Shown: one piece after another, positions 25,166-34,618 of the stretch
How positions within the stretch are numbered: the stretch's first letter is position 1
Layout of the letters: every line of letters begins with the position of its first letter
Assembly (NCBI GenBank): GCA_022823405.1
Contig: JAJDXD010000050.1
Span: 1-37,752 of the forward strand
DNA length: 37,752 bases
Direction: 5' to 3'
Source: Gammaproteobacteria bacterium
Lineage (GTDB): Bacteria > Pseudomonadota > Gammaproteobacteria > Arenicellales > JAJDZL01
Position numbers and translations under genes: made by a program
Notes under the pieces: generated by a model
What the model saw: only the letters and a program-made list of their open reading frames with translations
Databases searched by the model: none
What the model was told of the DNA's origin: nothing

Positions 25166-28100
25166 ATGAGGAACAATTGCGCTGTTCCGACCGCAGTCGT
25201 CGGAATGGCCTGTCGATTTCCTGGCGCCGCCAACTGCCTGCAGACATTCTGGGATGTCATCAAAAACAAAGTCGACTGCATCACACCGATTCCAACTAAC
25301 CGCTGGGAAAATCGCACACTTCAGGGTCTGAGTCAGACATCGAATACGCAGTTTGCTCAAGTTGGCGGCTTTATCGACAACATTGACAGATTTGATGCGT
25401 CTTTCTTTGGAATTTCGCCGCGTGAAGCGATTGATATCGACCCACAACAGCGGATGCTGCTTGAACTTTCATGGCAGTGCATGGAAGATGCTGCGATTGA
25501 TCCCAAGGTACTTGAAAAACTGCAAACCGGCGTCTTTGTCGGGATCATCAATCACGACTACGAAAGGTTGATTCTAGCTGAGCAATCTGAAATCAGCGCA
25601 TACTCTGGTCTGGGGCGATCAACTAGTATCGCTGCAAACCGAATTTCATACTGCTATAACCTTTCCGGCCCCAGCATTACCATTGATACCGCTTGCTCAT
25701 CGTCTCTGACTGCAGTGGATGCAGCCTGCAGTGCACTTGCCAACGGTACCGCTGATGTCGCATTCGCTGGTGGTGCAAACGCAATACTTGCACCTGAGAG
25801 CTACATCGAATTCTCGCAAGCCGCAATGCTATCCAATTCTGGTCGTTGCAGTGCGTTTGATGAATCAGCAGATGGATTTGTCCGAGCCGAAGGCGGCGGC
25901 ATGGTTCTGTTAAAACGACTCAGCGATGCGCTGATCGACAATGACCGAATTTATGCGACGATCATAGCCACCTCAGTCAATCAGGATGGTAAGACTGTCG
26001 GAATCATGGCACCAAATCCTCATGCGCAGCAGGACATGATGCGCACCGCAATTTCCAGTGCTGGAATTGATCGTAAGGATATTGGGTATGTCGAAGCTCA
26101 CGGTACGGGTACCCAAACCGGCGATACTATTGAAGCTGACTCACTGGGAACAATTTATGGTCATCCTGATCTCTTTGTCGGATCGGTGAAAACGAATATT
26201 GGTCATACCGAAGCCGCTGCCGGTATTGCCGGCTTTATCAAGGCTGTGTTGTCCATTTGGCACGCCGAGATTCCCCCGAACCTGCACTTTTCGAAACCCA
26301 ATTCAAAGATTGATCTTGATGCGTTGGGTATTCGAATACCAATCGACTCTGTAAGTTGGGACACACCTGGTGGAAAACCTAGAGTCGCCGCAGTCAATTC
26401 ATTTGGATTTGGCGGAGCCAATGCACATGTAATTTTAAAGGAAGCGCCTGCCCAAGCTTCTCATCGTCGTGACTCATCTCTTCCCGTAATGATGGTTCCG
26501 GTGAGCGCTCGCTCTTCTGACTCTCTCAGGTTGAAGGTGCAAAAACTTCACGACACATTTCAGCAGCATCCAACTCTGGCTGCAGACATCAGTTACACCG
26601 CGGCTCGTGCACCTCAGCAGAAATTTCGCACTGTGATTAATGTGGCTACTGACGATATATCTGATAAGGGACCAATAATTGAACAGCAGTACGTCACTCG
26701 GTCAGTGGTTGCCAATGACTTTGATTGCAGCCAACGCATTGCATTTGTTTTCAACGGAATTGGAGCACGATGGAACGGAGAAGGCTCGACACTTTATAAA
26801 ACGCAGGCAGAATTCAAAGCAACAGTTGATGTCTGCAACTCTCTCTTTGATCGTTCATTGAACATCCGTGGGGCATTTGTAAGTGGCGACCGAATTGATG
26901 CGGATGATCTGGTTAAAGCGCATGCGATCCACTTTACGCTGCAGCTTGCGTTGGCAGAGCTGTGGCAGTCCTGGGCAGTTTCCCCTCATGCAGTGATCGG
27001 ACACAGTATGGGAGAAATTGCCGCAGCATGTGTGGCAGGCTATATCAAACTTCCAGATGCTGTTGCACTTGTCAGCGAACGATCATCGCGAATTCAACGC
27101 TACTGTAATGAAGGTTTGATGCTAGCAGCATCGCTGGACAGAACCGATGTAAAAAAGATTGTTGAGAATAGTAACGGCAAGATCTGCGTCGGTGCGATGA
27201 ACAGCCCCGAATCAGTGACTTTTTCGGGACCAATGAAAGAAATTCAATTGCTAGCCGAATCTCTCGACAAAAGGGGATGTTTCAACCGAATTTTGGATGT
27301 TCCAGTACCGTTTCACAGCCCAATCATTGAGGGGGCAAGAACGGATCTTTCAATTTCTACAGATGCATCAAACTCAGAGCAGAATGAAACCGCCTGGTAT
27401 TCTTCCGTTACCGGAGCAAAAATTAATGATGAACATAAAGATTTAAATTTCTGGTGGCAGAACTTTCTCACACCCGTCCAATTTGACAATGCGTTCAACG
27501 CGGCTGTCCGCTCAGACATTGATCACTTTATTGAAATTGGTCCACATGCAAGCCTGAACTTCAATATGCATGATGTACTCAGAACCGAGTGCATCGATTC
27601 CGAAAGAAAGGTGCTTTACTCCATTCATAGGGATCGCCCAGAGGAACTCACCCTGCGATCAGCCAGTACCGCTCTTTTCTGTCACGGCATGGATCTGAGA
27701 TTTGATCGAATTAATCCCAAAGCGAATGTGTGCGATCTTCCAAAGGTGGAATTTGAGGCTCAGACGTACTGGAAACCGAGCTCAATTTCACAATCTCGAT
27801 CACAACCGCGGATTAAAAATACTTTTCCCCTTCTTGAAGAGTCTTTTCAAGACCAGCAAAAATTCTGGCGCATTCCACTCAAAGTGGATGAATGGCCCTG
27901 GTTAGGCAGGCATCGCCTGCGCGGCGAGGTTATTTTTCCAGCTGCTGGCTACATCGAATCAGCATTGGAAGCGGCAAGCATCTGTTTGGAATCAACTGCA
28001 ATTGAACTTCGTTCAGTAAAGTTTCGAAAGATGCTGCGAATTCCATCAGAAGAAAATGTTGCGGTCACGCTTCGAAGTGAACTGGACACGCATTTGGGAG

Positions 28101-31100
28101 CGTTCGAGTTTGCCAGTCGCAAAACAGATGCCGACGCAGAAGAGATGATTCACTGTCAAGGAGAATTTTCCGCGAACGAAGATTCGCAGCCTGTAGTCTC
28201 AGGATATGAATTGCCCAAGAACCATTCGACTGAAATGTCGTCAGACTCGGTATTTGAACGGTTTAGCGAATGGAACTTCGAAGGTGACGTCGATAGCTGG
28301 CAGATTGCTAGACTCTGTACCGCTGGTGAAGTCGAACTTTTCGCAACACTCAAAAGGAACCGCACTGCAGGCCATGTACGGACAAGATGGCAGTTAGACC
28401 CGTCATTGCTGGACCTTTGCTTTCGCTGTGCGGTAGGCATCATCCATTCAAAAGACGTTTTAGTACCTTACGAAATTGAGTCATTCAAGTACTGGCAGAA
28501 ATGTCCAGACGAAGTCAACTGCCATGTTCAAGTGATTCGGTCATCGGTCGATTCAATTGATCTGGACTTGACGATTGCAGATTCGAAAAATCAAGTCATT
28601 GCAAGTATTTCAAAACTACGGTTGAGCCGGCTTTCGGGTCTAGAAAAGACAGATTTGACTTCAGCATGCAACTTGTTTGCATTTGAACGTCATTGGAAAA
28701 TTCACCAATCGGAGTATGCAAATGAATCGCGTTTTGACTGTAATTTTTCTAAGCTTCGGAATGCTCTAGAGACTTATTCTGCCATTCTCACCAAGAATCG
28801 ACAACGATTGCGTCACTATTCGATTGCGAACCCTGCACTGAAGAACATCACCATTGCATACACCGTCGATGCGCTCAAGCAAGTTGGATTTCTGAAGATT
28901 GCGGAAGAACAATCAGTCATTGAAGCAATTGCGGTGTGTAACATCACAGAAGATCAACTACCCCTGCTTTACTCTCTACTCAATCTGTTGTGCGATTGTG
29001 GGTACGCGAAGGTCGGGCAACAGGAAATCCGTACAAATACAGCAACATTCCGATTAATCGACACCTCACTGCCTTCTCCAACTGACTCGATAAAGCACTT
29101 TCTTCAGAAAGCGGAATCTTCTGAATATCTCGCGGAATTAATGCTGATTGATCGTTGTGGTTCTGAATTATCGAACGTACTAACTGGTCAGAAATCTGGT
29201 ATTGATGTTTTGTTTCCGAACGCAGAAATAGTACTCCTACAACATCTTTATCAGAGTTCTCCAACCTGTCAGATTTACAACGAGATTCTGTGTCGCTCGG
29301 TTACAGAACTGCTTGATTCGTGGACATTGGAACGACCCTGTCGAATTCTTGAATTGGGCAGCGGTACCGGTGCATTACTGTTTCATCTGGCACCAATACT
29401 GGAAACTCAAACCGTTGAATATACCTTTACAGACGTATCCAGCATTTTCCTTCGACGTGCAAAATCACGCTTTTCTCACCTGAAATTCGTTGAGTTTGCC
29501 CATTTGGACCTTGATGCCGAGTTGAAGATGCAGGGTTTTGGTCCAGAGGGGTTCGATTTGGTTCTAGCCTATGATGCGCTTCACCTTTGCTACTCCCCAA
29601 ACCAGACTCTGCAACGTTTGCACAATGTATTGAATCCCGGTGGAATTATTACATTCACTGAATTGACCAATGAACCAGTATGGGCGCGTCTGGTATTCGG
29701 TATGCTTCGCGATTGGTGGCCACGGAATACTGAAAATCGTTCGCCTGACACTCCCTGCCTTTCAAGTAGCAACTGGCAGCAAAATCTCGAGAATGCTGGC
29801 TTTGAGAACATTGCCACACTGACTGATCGCGAAGATGGTGGCGATGGCGTTCACACCGTGTTCATCGGAAAGAAACCTGGAACCAAGCCAGTCAGTACAC
29901 AGCAACCATCCATTCTCAGTCAGAGTCGTTTAATTCTTACGAACGGCGACGAATTTTCTAATTCGTTTGTCCAACAATTTAATATCGATTCCACAGTTCA
30001 TGTGAGTTCTGGAGACGCATATGTACAGGCTGGGAATCACAGAATCATCAACCCAGCTGAAGCGGCCCACTTTATCCAACTCATCAGTGAAATCAAAATG
30101 CGCGGCGAACTACCGGATGAGGTTATTTTCCTTTGGAATTTTTCGGACTCAGGTGCGAAAAAACAATCAATCGAACTGCTGATTCAAACATCTCCAGTTC
30201 TCGCTGCAACCTGGTTAATACAGGCATTTGATCATCACGGAATTAATCCGCCACCTTTGGTACTGGTCACTGCTAACGCTCACAAACTTGACAACGCAAT
30301 GGACCTGGTAGATTGCCTCAGTGCAGGATTATGGGGCTTCGGCAGAACCTTGCGAAATGAATACCCAGAATCCAATGTAAGGCTCGTTGACATTGCCACA
30401 TCCGATGATTCGAGTGGAAGCGGACTCTACAACTACCTGATTTCTGACAATAAATTAAAAGAAGCGTGTTTGAGAAATAACGACTGCTTCGTACCTCTTC
30501 ATCAAAGTTTGGATGTCGATCGCCTCCAGGTTCCATCACCCTGCTACACAGTATTATCAGGTTCCGGCAGCGGTAATCTATCTTCATTGAAGTACGCCTT
30601 CAAAAACCTACCGACTCTGAAATCATCGGAAGTACTGATTGAAGTTTCTGCTGCTTCTCTCAATTTTCGAGATGTCATGATTGCACTGGATGCCCTTCCG
30701 GAATCCGCGGTTATCGGTGGCAAAATGCAACGCTCACTTGGCATCGAATGTACCGGAGTGATTACCCGTATCGGCAAGCAGGTAGCACACTTAAAGCCAG
30801 GAGACAAAGTAGTCGCACTGGCAACCAACTCACTTGCGAGTCACGTCATTGCCGAGCAGGAGTTTGTGATCCCACTGGCGGAAAATCAAAGGCTTGTATC
30901 GTATTCCGGCGTATCAACTGCGTATGTGACCGCACTTTATTGCTTTCAGGAAATTGTCACTCTCAAGCCGACTGATAAAGTGCTTATACACTGCGCATCT
31001 GGCGGTGTCGGTCTGGCCATGGTCAATGTTGCACAACATTACGGTGCAACCATCTTTGCGACTGCCGGCACACCGGAAAAGGTGCGCCACCTGCACCTCT

Positions 31101-32581
31101 CTGGCATCGAACACGTCGCGGATTCACGTAGCATTTCTTTTGTTGATGATGTAAAGAATTGGACTAACGGAGAGGGTGTCGACGTGATTGTCAATATGCT
31201 GGGCGGCGAACTCGCAGTTGCGAACCGCCATGTTCTGGCTGAAGAAGGCATCTTCATTGAACTCGGCAAATATGAAGGTCGAGAAAGCGTTTTAAATCAG
31301 ATTCTGAAAAGTAGGCCCGCTGCGAAAGTCGAGATCGTTGATATCGACGCTACATGGCTTAAGCAACCAAATATCATCGAACGACTGTTCAGACAAACCA
31401 TTCAGAAAGTTAGTAATAACGAACTTCCGCTGCTTCCGTTTCGAGAATTTCCTACCGCCCATGTCAATGAGGCTTTTCGCCTTATGGCCAATGCTGGTCA
31501 TATTGGCAAAATAGTACTGACCTCAGATACTAATTCACCTCTTCAACAAACTTCGATTCGACCCGATGCAACCTATGTCATAACTGGTGGAACCCGAGGA
31601 TTTGGACTTGCTAGCGCGTTATGGTTGGCTGAAAATAGAGCGAAAAATGTTGTTGTCATCGGACGCTCGCCAGAGAATTCGGTTGATCTCGAACAAATTA
31701 TTCAAAAGGCTGCGAAGCTGGACTGTCTTATTACCGCCATCCGTGCTGATATTGTTGATTTTGAACAGTTTAGGGTGGCATTGGAAACTGCCTGTCACGA
31801 ATTGCCTCCAATTCGCGGTGTGCTTCATTGTGCAATGAATATTGAGGATAGCGCGATTGTTAAGCTTACGCGTACACAATTTGACAAATCAATGATTGCG
31901 AAAGTACTGGGAGCATGGAATCTACACCAACTGACATGCCACCTCGAGCTGGACTTTTTTGTGCTCTATTCATCGGTTGCCTCTTTGCTGGGACCTGCCG
32001 GGCAGGCTGCATATTCTTCCGCCAACTCAACTCTTGATGCCTTGGCTGAATATCTGAGGCAGAAAGGTGTTCCGGCAGTAGCGATTAACTGGGGCGCTGT
32101 ATCCGATTACGGACATGTTGCTGACCATCCCGACCTGTCAACAGCAGTTGGTAATCAGTTTGGAATTGATGCCTTGCCAGCTATCGAACTGCTGTCCACA
32201 TTGAATGGAGTGCTAGGTGACTCTCAAGATTCCCACATTGTCGTCAGTGGAGGTCGATCAATCACGGGCGATCAGTTCAGTAGCGCACTTGATGATTCAA
32301 CCTCAATCACCAGACAGTGCAATCCAGAGTCTGCAGGTGAATCAGACCCTATCAATTATCTGCAAGAGTTGGTTCTAGATTGTGTTTCTAAAGTCCTGGA
32401 ATTTCCGAAAAACGAAATTGAACTCGATGAACCGATCGTCAATCTGGGAATAGACAGTTTGCTGGCAGTTGAGCTTTCACATTTATTGCGTTCGCATTGC
32501 CAGATTGAAATAAGTGCGGCCTCGCTGTTAGACCAAGTTTCAGTAAATGGAATTATGATGAAAAACGTTATTCAACACTGA
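25166..32581 (+). CDS. single-module, fully reducing type I polyketide synthase (KS-AT-DH-cMT-psiKR-ER-KR-ACP)
   Basis: A 2471-residue iterative-type PKS. KS about 1-425 with Cys177 (DTACSSS), His312 (EAHGTG) and His347 (NIGHTEA). AT about 525-830 with Ser614 (GHSMGE) and a VPFHSP motif, more like malonyl- than methylmalonyl-specific domains. DH about 885-1155 with His916 (HRLRGEVIFP) and Asp1083. C-methyltransferase about 1190-1570 with SAM motif LELGSGTG (1395-1402). Structural KR-like part about 1590-1780 (GLWGFGRTLRNEYP). ER about 1800-2120 (NADPH loop CASGGVGLA). KR about 2135-2315 (ITGGTRGFG, Tyr2283). ACP about 2395-2465 with Ser2431 (GIDSLL). No thioesterase or reductase follows. The product is probably a reduced, methyl-branched acyl chain. 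It resembles fungal highly reducing PKSs and the Sup-type PKSs of sponge symbionts. It starts 28 nt after the sensor gene. Confidence 0.93.
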   Translation: MRNNCAVPTAVVGMACRFPGAANCLQTFWDVIKNKVDCITPIPTNRWENRTLQGLSQTSNTQFAQVGGFIDNIDRFDASFFGISPREAIDIDPQQRMLLELSWQCMEDAAIDPKVLEKLQTGVFVGIINHDYERLILAEQSEISAYSGLGRSTSIAANRISYCYNLSGPSITIDTACSSSLTAVDAACSALANGTADVAFAGGANAILAPESYIEFSQAAMLSNSGRCSAFDESADGFVRAEGGGMVLLKRLSDALIDNDRIYATIIATSVNQDGKTVGIMAPNPHAQQDMMRTAISSAGIDRKDIGYVEAHGTGTQTGDTIEADSLGTIYGHPDLFVGSVKTNIGHTEAAAGIAGFIKAVLSIWHAEIPPNLHFSKPNSKIDLDALGIRIPIDSVSWDTPGGKPRVAAVNSFGFGGANAHVILKEAPAQASHRRDSSLPVMMVPVSARSSDSLRLKVQKLHDTFQQHPTLAADISYTAARAPQQKFRTVINVATDDISDKGPIIEQQYVTRSVVANDFDCSQRIAFVFNGIGARWNGEGSTLYKTQAEFKATVDVCNSLFDRSLNIRGAFVSGDRIDADDLVKAHAIHFTLQLALAELWQSWAVSPHAVIGHSMGEIAAACVAGYIKLPDAVALVSERSSRIQRYCNEGLMLAASLDRTDVKKIVENSNGKICVGAMNSPESVTFSGPMKEIQLLAESLDKRGCFNRILDVPVPFHSPIIEGARTDLSISTDASNSEQNETAWYSSVTGAKINDEHKDLNFWWQNFLTPVQFDNAFNAAVRSDIDHFIEIGPHASLNFNMHDVLRTECIDSERKVLYSIHRDRPEELTLRSASTALFCHGMDLRFDRINPKANVCDLPKVEFEAQTYWKPSSISQSRSQPRIKNTFPLLEESFQDQQKFWRIPLKVDEWPWLGRHRLRGEVIFPAAGYIESALEAASICLESTAIELRSVKFRKMLRIPSEENVAVTLRSELDTHLGAFEFASRKTDADAEEMIHCQGEFSANEDSQPVVSGYELPKNHSTEMSSDSVFERFSEWNFEGDVDSWQIARLCTAGEVELFATLKRNRTAGHVRTRWQLDPSLLDLCFRCAVGIIHSKDVLVPYEIESFKYWQKCPDEVNCHVQVIRSSVDSIDLDLTIADSKNQVIASISKLRLSRLSGLEKTDLTSACNLFAFERHWKIHQSEYANESRFDCNFSKLRNALETYSAILTKNRQRLRHYSIANPALKNITIAYTVDALKQVGFLKIAEEQSVIEAIAVCNITEDQLPLLYSLLNLLCDCGYAKVGQQEIRTNTATFRLIDTSLPSPTDSIKHFLQKAESSEYLAELMLIDRCGSELSNVLTGQKSGIDVLFPNAEIVLLQHLYQSSPTCQIYNEILCRSVTELLDSWTLERPCRILELGSGTGALLFHLAPILETQTVEYTFTDVSSIFLRRAKSRFSHLKFVEFAHLDLDAELKMQGFGPEGFDLVLAYDALHLCYSPNQTLQRLHNVLNPGGIITFTELTNEPVWARLVFGMLRDWWPRNTENRSPDTPCLSSSNWQQNLENAGFENIATLTDREDGGDGVHTVFIGKKPGTKPVSTQQPSILSQSRLILTNGDEFSNSFVQQFNIDSTVHVSSGDAYVQAGNHRIINPAEAAHFIQLISEIKMRGELPDEVIFLWNFSDSGAKKQSIELLIQTSPVLAATWLIQAFDHHGINPPPLVLVTANAHKLDNAMDLVDCLSAGLWGFGRTLRNEYPESNVRLVDIATSDDSSGSGLYNYLISDNKLKEACLRNNDCFVPLHQSLDVDRLQVPSPCYTVLSGSGSGNLSSLKYAFKNLPTLKSSEVLIEVSAASLNFRDVMIALDALPESAVIGGKMQRSLGIECTGVITRIGKQVAHLKPGDKVVALATNSLASHVIAEQEFVIPLAENQRLVSYSGVSTAYVTALYCFQEIVTLKPTDKVLIHCASGGVGLAMVNVAQHYGATIFATAGTPEKVRHLHLSGIEHVADSRSISFVDDVKNWTNGEGVDVIVNMLGGELAVANRHVLAEEGIFIELGKYEGRESVLNQILKSRPAAKVEIVDIDATWLKQPNIIERLFRQTIQKVSNNELPLLPFREFPTAHVNEAFRLMANAGHIGKIVLTSDTNSPLQQTSIRPDATYVITGGTRGFGLASALWLAENRAKNVVVIGRSPENSVDLEQIIQKAAKLDCLITAIRADIVDFEQFRVALETACHELPPIRGVLHCAMNIEDSAIVKLTRTQFDKSMIAKVLGAWNLHQLTCHLELDFFVLYSSVASLLGPAGQAAYSSANSTLDALAEYLRQKGVPAVAINWGAVSDYGHVADHPDLSTAVGNQFGIDALPAIELLSTLNGVLGDSQDSHIVVSGGRSITGDQFSSALDDSTSITRQCNPESAGESDPINYLQELVLDCVSKVLEFPKNEIELDEPIVNLGIDSLLAVELSHLLRSHCQIEISAASLLDQVSVNGIMMKNVIQH

Positions 32582-32691
32582 AAGAACGGACATCAAAATT
32601 ATCCATCGATGTTGGTGAAAAAGGCCAACTGCAACATAGAATTTCAAAGATGAGATTCCAATATTCAGGGCAATTAATTCGCCCACTCACC

Positions 32692-33012
32692 TCAAAGCAG
32701 AAAATTGGCATGATGTGCTAGGTCGCAAGCAATTTCGGTAAGTTTTTCTTTACTCTCTTCTTCCTTTGGAACCACCGGAAATACGATATGAGCATGATTC
32801 GGATTACCCACCAATGGAGACGCCTTTACATAACATCCAACTTCCTCTGCGTCCACTACTGTAAATGCATGCCATCCAAAAATTCCTTTTCTGATTGATT
32901 TAGCGTTGACTGTGTCTAACTCTGCCAATGAAGTCTGAGACTCGAAATCTATCCTGTTTACAGAGATTACGTCAGTGTTCTTGGGCGGGATAGAGTCGAA
33001 TATCAGTTTCAA
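32692..33012 (-). CDS. uncharacterised protein divergent from hipB
   Basis: A 106-residue soluble protein that I do not recognise. The frame opens with TTG directly after an in-frame TAG and holds no ATG at all, so the start codon is either this TTG or another rare codon. The composition looks protein-like (GIFGWHAFTVVDAEE, VGNPNHAHIVFPVVPKEE, ending in a helix with HHANFLL). It is about 70 nt from hipB across an AT-rich promoter region and points the other way. It could be an extra component of the hip locus or a short resident gene. It has no signal peptide or membrane segment. Confidence 0.55.
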   Translation of the reverse strand: MKLIFDSIPPKNTDVISVNRIDFESQTSLAELDTVNAKSIRKGIFGWHAFTVVDAEEVGCYVKASPLVGNPNHAHIVFPVVPKEEESKEKLTEIACDLAHHANFLL

Positions 33013-33049
33013 CTAATTAGAATCATATATAATACAATATTACTAATTA
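33012..33049. repeat. ACTAATTA direct repeats in the hip promoter region
   Basis: ACTAATTA occurs at 33012-33019 and again at 33042-33049, exactly 30 nt apart (about three helical turns). The first copy is part of the 8-bp palindrome CTAATTAG at 33013-33020. They lie in the very AT-rich gap between the divergent small gene and hipB, where a HipB dimer would be expected to bind. They do not match the E. coli HipB operator TATCC-N8-GGATA. Confidence 0.35.
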
Positions 33050-33080
33050 TGAATTATATTGACATATAAGTATTAATATT

Positions 33081-33386
33081 ATGTTATTTATGACTGTTTC
33101 ACATGCGCAAAAAGAATTGCGTAAACATATATTCGAACGGCGAATAGCTCAAGGCTTGACTCAGAAAGGGCTGGCGCTTCGTGCGGGCGTAAATATCCAT
33201 TCCTTACGCCGATTTGAACAACAAGGCACTATTTCGTTAGAGTCCTTTCTCAAAATTCTGATGGTTTTAGACTCGTTAGAAGCGGTTGTCAATGCTGTCA
33301 AACCACCTGAAGAAACGTTTTCGACTATCGATGAGGTGCTTAAGTCATCCCCGCCGAAAGCGCGAAAACGAGGCTGGCGTACGTGA
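33081..33386 (+). CDS. hipB: HipB-like antitoxin, XRE-family HTH regulator
   Basis: A 101-residue Cro/C1-type DNA-binding protein. The helix-turn-helix spans about residues 10-62 (RRIAQGLTQKGLALRAGVNIHSLRRFEQQGTISLESFLKILMVL), followed by a basic C-terminal tail (SPPKARKRGWRT). Such proteins bind their own promoter and neutralise HipA. The stop codon overlaps the hipA start by 4 nt (GTGA). The first ATG has no ribosome-binding site; an ATG three codons later (33090) is an alternative. The AT-rich upstream region with repeated ACTAATTA is the likely operator. Confidence 0.87.
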   Translation: MLFMTVSHAQKELRKHIFERRIAQGLTQKGLALRAGVNIHSLRRFEQQGTISLESFLKILMVLDSLEAVVNAVKPPEETFSTIDEVLKSSPPKARKRGWRT

Positions 33387-34618
33387 CATTCCAATCAACA
33401 ACTGAAATTAAAGTCAAATTATCTTTCGGCGACATAATTTTGTCCGTCGGTCGATTAGCGATACGACAAAACAAGATCTATTTCGAATATGACGATGAGT
33501 TTCTTGACCGCGGGTATGAAATTTCTCCATTTAGGTGTCCATTGTCCCCCGGTCTGAAGACTTTCGATTCGAATCTGTTTGACGGCCTGCCCGGTGTGTT
33601 TTACGACAGCCTGCCCGATGGGTGGGGTCGTTTGCTGCTTGATAGGAAAATACGCTCGATAGGAGTGTTGCCGCAACAGTTGTCCGCGCTTGACAGACTA
33701 CGATATGTCGGAGAGTCAGGTATGGGCGCTTTGGTCTACACCCCCAGTGAAACGGAAGATACCGCGCAAGACGAATTGAAATTGGATTCACTTGCAATTG
33801 CTGTAGAGCAAATTCTTGAAGGTGAAGCTGGCGAAGTCATCGAGGAACTTATCTCACTGAACGGATCTTCCGCTGGCGCTCGTCCAAAGGCAATGATCGG
33901 TGTTAATTCAAGTAAACAGAAAATTGTCCATGGAGGATACAACCTAGGACGCGACTACGATCCATGGCTGGTTAAGTTCCCCAATTCCACCGACGGACGG
34001 GATGCAGGCGCAATCGAATATGTTTATGCTCAAATGGCAATGAATGCGGGCATTGAAATGCAAAATGTGCATCTATTCCCTTCACAAACCAGTCCAGGCT
34101 TCTTTGCTACAGAACGATTCGATCGGATTGACGGCAAACGAACGCACTGTCATAGTGTCTGTGGGTTGTTGCATGCGCATTTTCGGATACCGTCGCTTGA
34201 CTACGAAGATCTGATTGAACTAACGATGGTATTAACAAAAGATATCCGTGAAACAGAAAAAATGTTCCGTCTAGCTGTGTTTAATGTGTTGGCACATAAC
34301 CGCGACGATCACTCAAAAAACTTCTGTTTCTTGATGGATTCATCGGGCGAGTGGAAACTCTCACCAGCTTATGATTTGACTTTTGCCGCGGGGCCTAATG
34401 GTGAACAAAGTACGATGGTATTTGGTAAGGGCAGAAATATCGAAATAACAGATTTGATTAAACTTGGAATTGAATCAAAACTTTCTCATTCGTTTGTAGA
34501 TTCCGTGATTGAACAAACCACTTCTGCTCTCAGTAGATGGCGAGAACTCGCAACAAACCACGGCATCCGTTCAAGTAATGTAAACCTTATTCAAACCAGA
34601 ATAAACAAGCACTCGTGA
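33383..34618 (+). CDS. hipA: HipA-like Ser/Thr protein kinase toxin
   Basis: A 411-residue HipA-family kinase, with GTG start overlapping hipB. The N-terminal subdomain (about 45-120: PFRCPLSPGLKTF, FDGLPGVFYDSLPDGWG) is complete. The glycine-rich loop SLNGSSAGARPKA (158-170) corresponds to the HipA phosphate loop, whose serine is autophosphorylated. The catalytic motif is HNRDDHSKN (305-313, catalytic Asp at 308 or 309 and Asn313) and the Mg-binding Asp331 is in LSPAYDL. HipA of E. coli stops growth by phosphorylating glutamyl-tRNA synthetase; whether this one has the same target is unknown. The kinase looks intact. It is followed by a third, overlapping gene. Confidence 0.9.
   Translation: MTFQSTTEIKVKLSFGDIILSVGRLAIRQNKIYFEYDDEFLDRGYEISPFRCPLSPGLKTFDSNLFDGLPGVFYDSLPDGWGRLLLDRKIRSIGVLPQQLSALDRLRYVGESGMGALVYTPSETEDTAQDELKLDSLAIAVEQILEGEAGEVIEELISLNGSSAGARPKAMIGVNSSKQKIVHGGYNLGRDYDPWLVKFPNSTDGRDAGAIEYVYAQMAMNAGIEMQNVHLFPSQTSPGFFATERFDRIDGKRTHCHSVCGLLHAHFRIPSLDYEDLIELTMVLTKDIRETEKMFRLAVFNVLAHNRDDHSKNFCFLMDSSGEWKLSPAYDLTFAAGPNGEQSTMVFGKGRNIEITDLIKLGIESKLSHSFVDSVIEQTTSALSRWRELATNHGIRSSNVNLIQTRINKHS

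Noticed and set aside
33059..33087. TTGACA at 33059-33064 with TGTTAT at 33082-33087 as the hipB promoter
   Set aside because: The implied transcription start would fall downstream of both possible hipB start codons.
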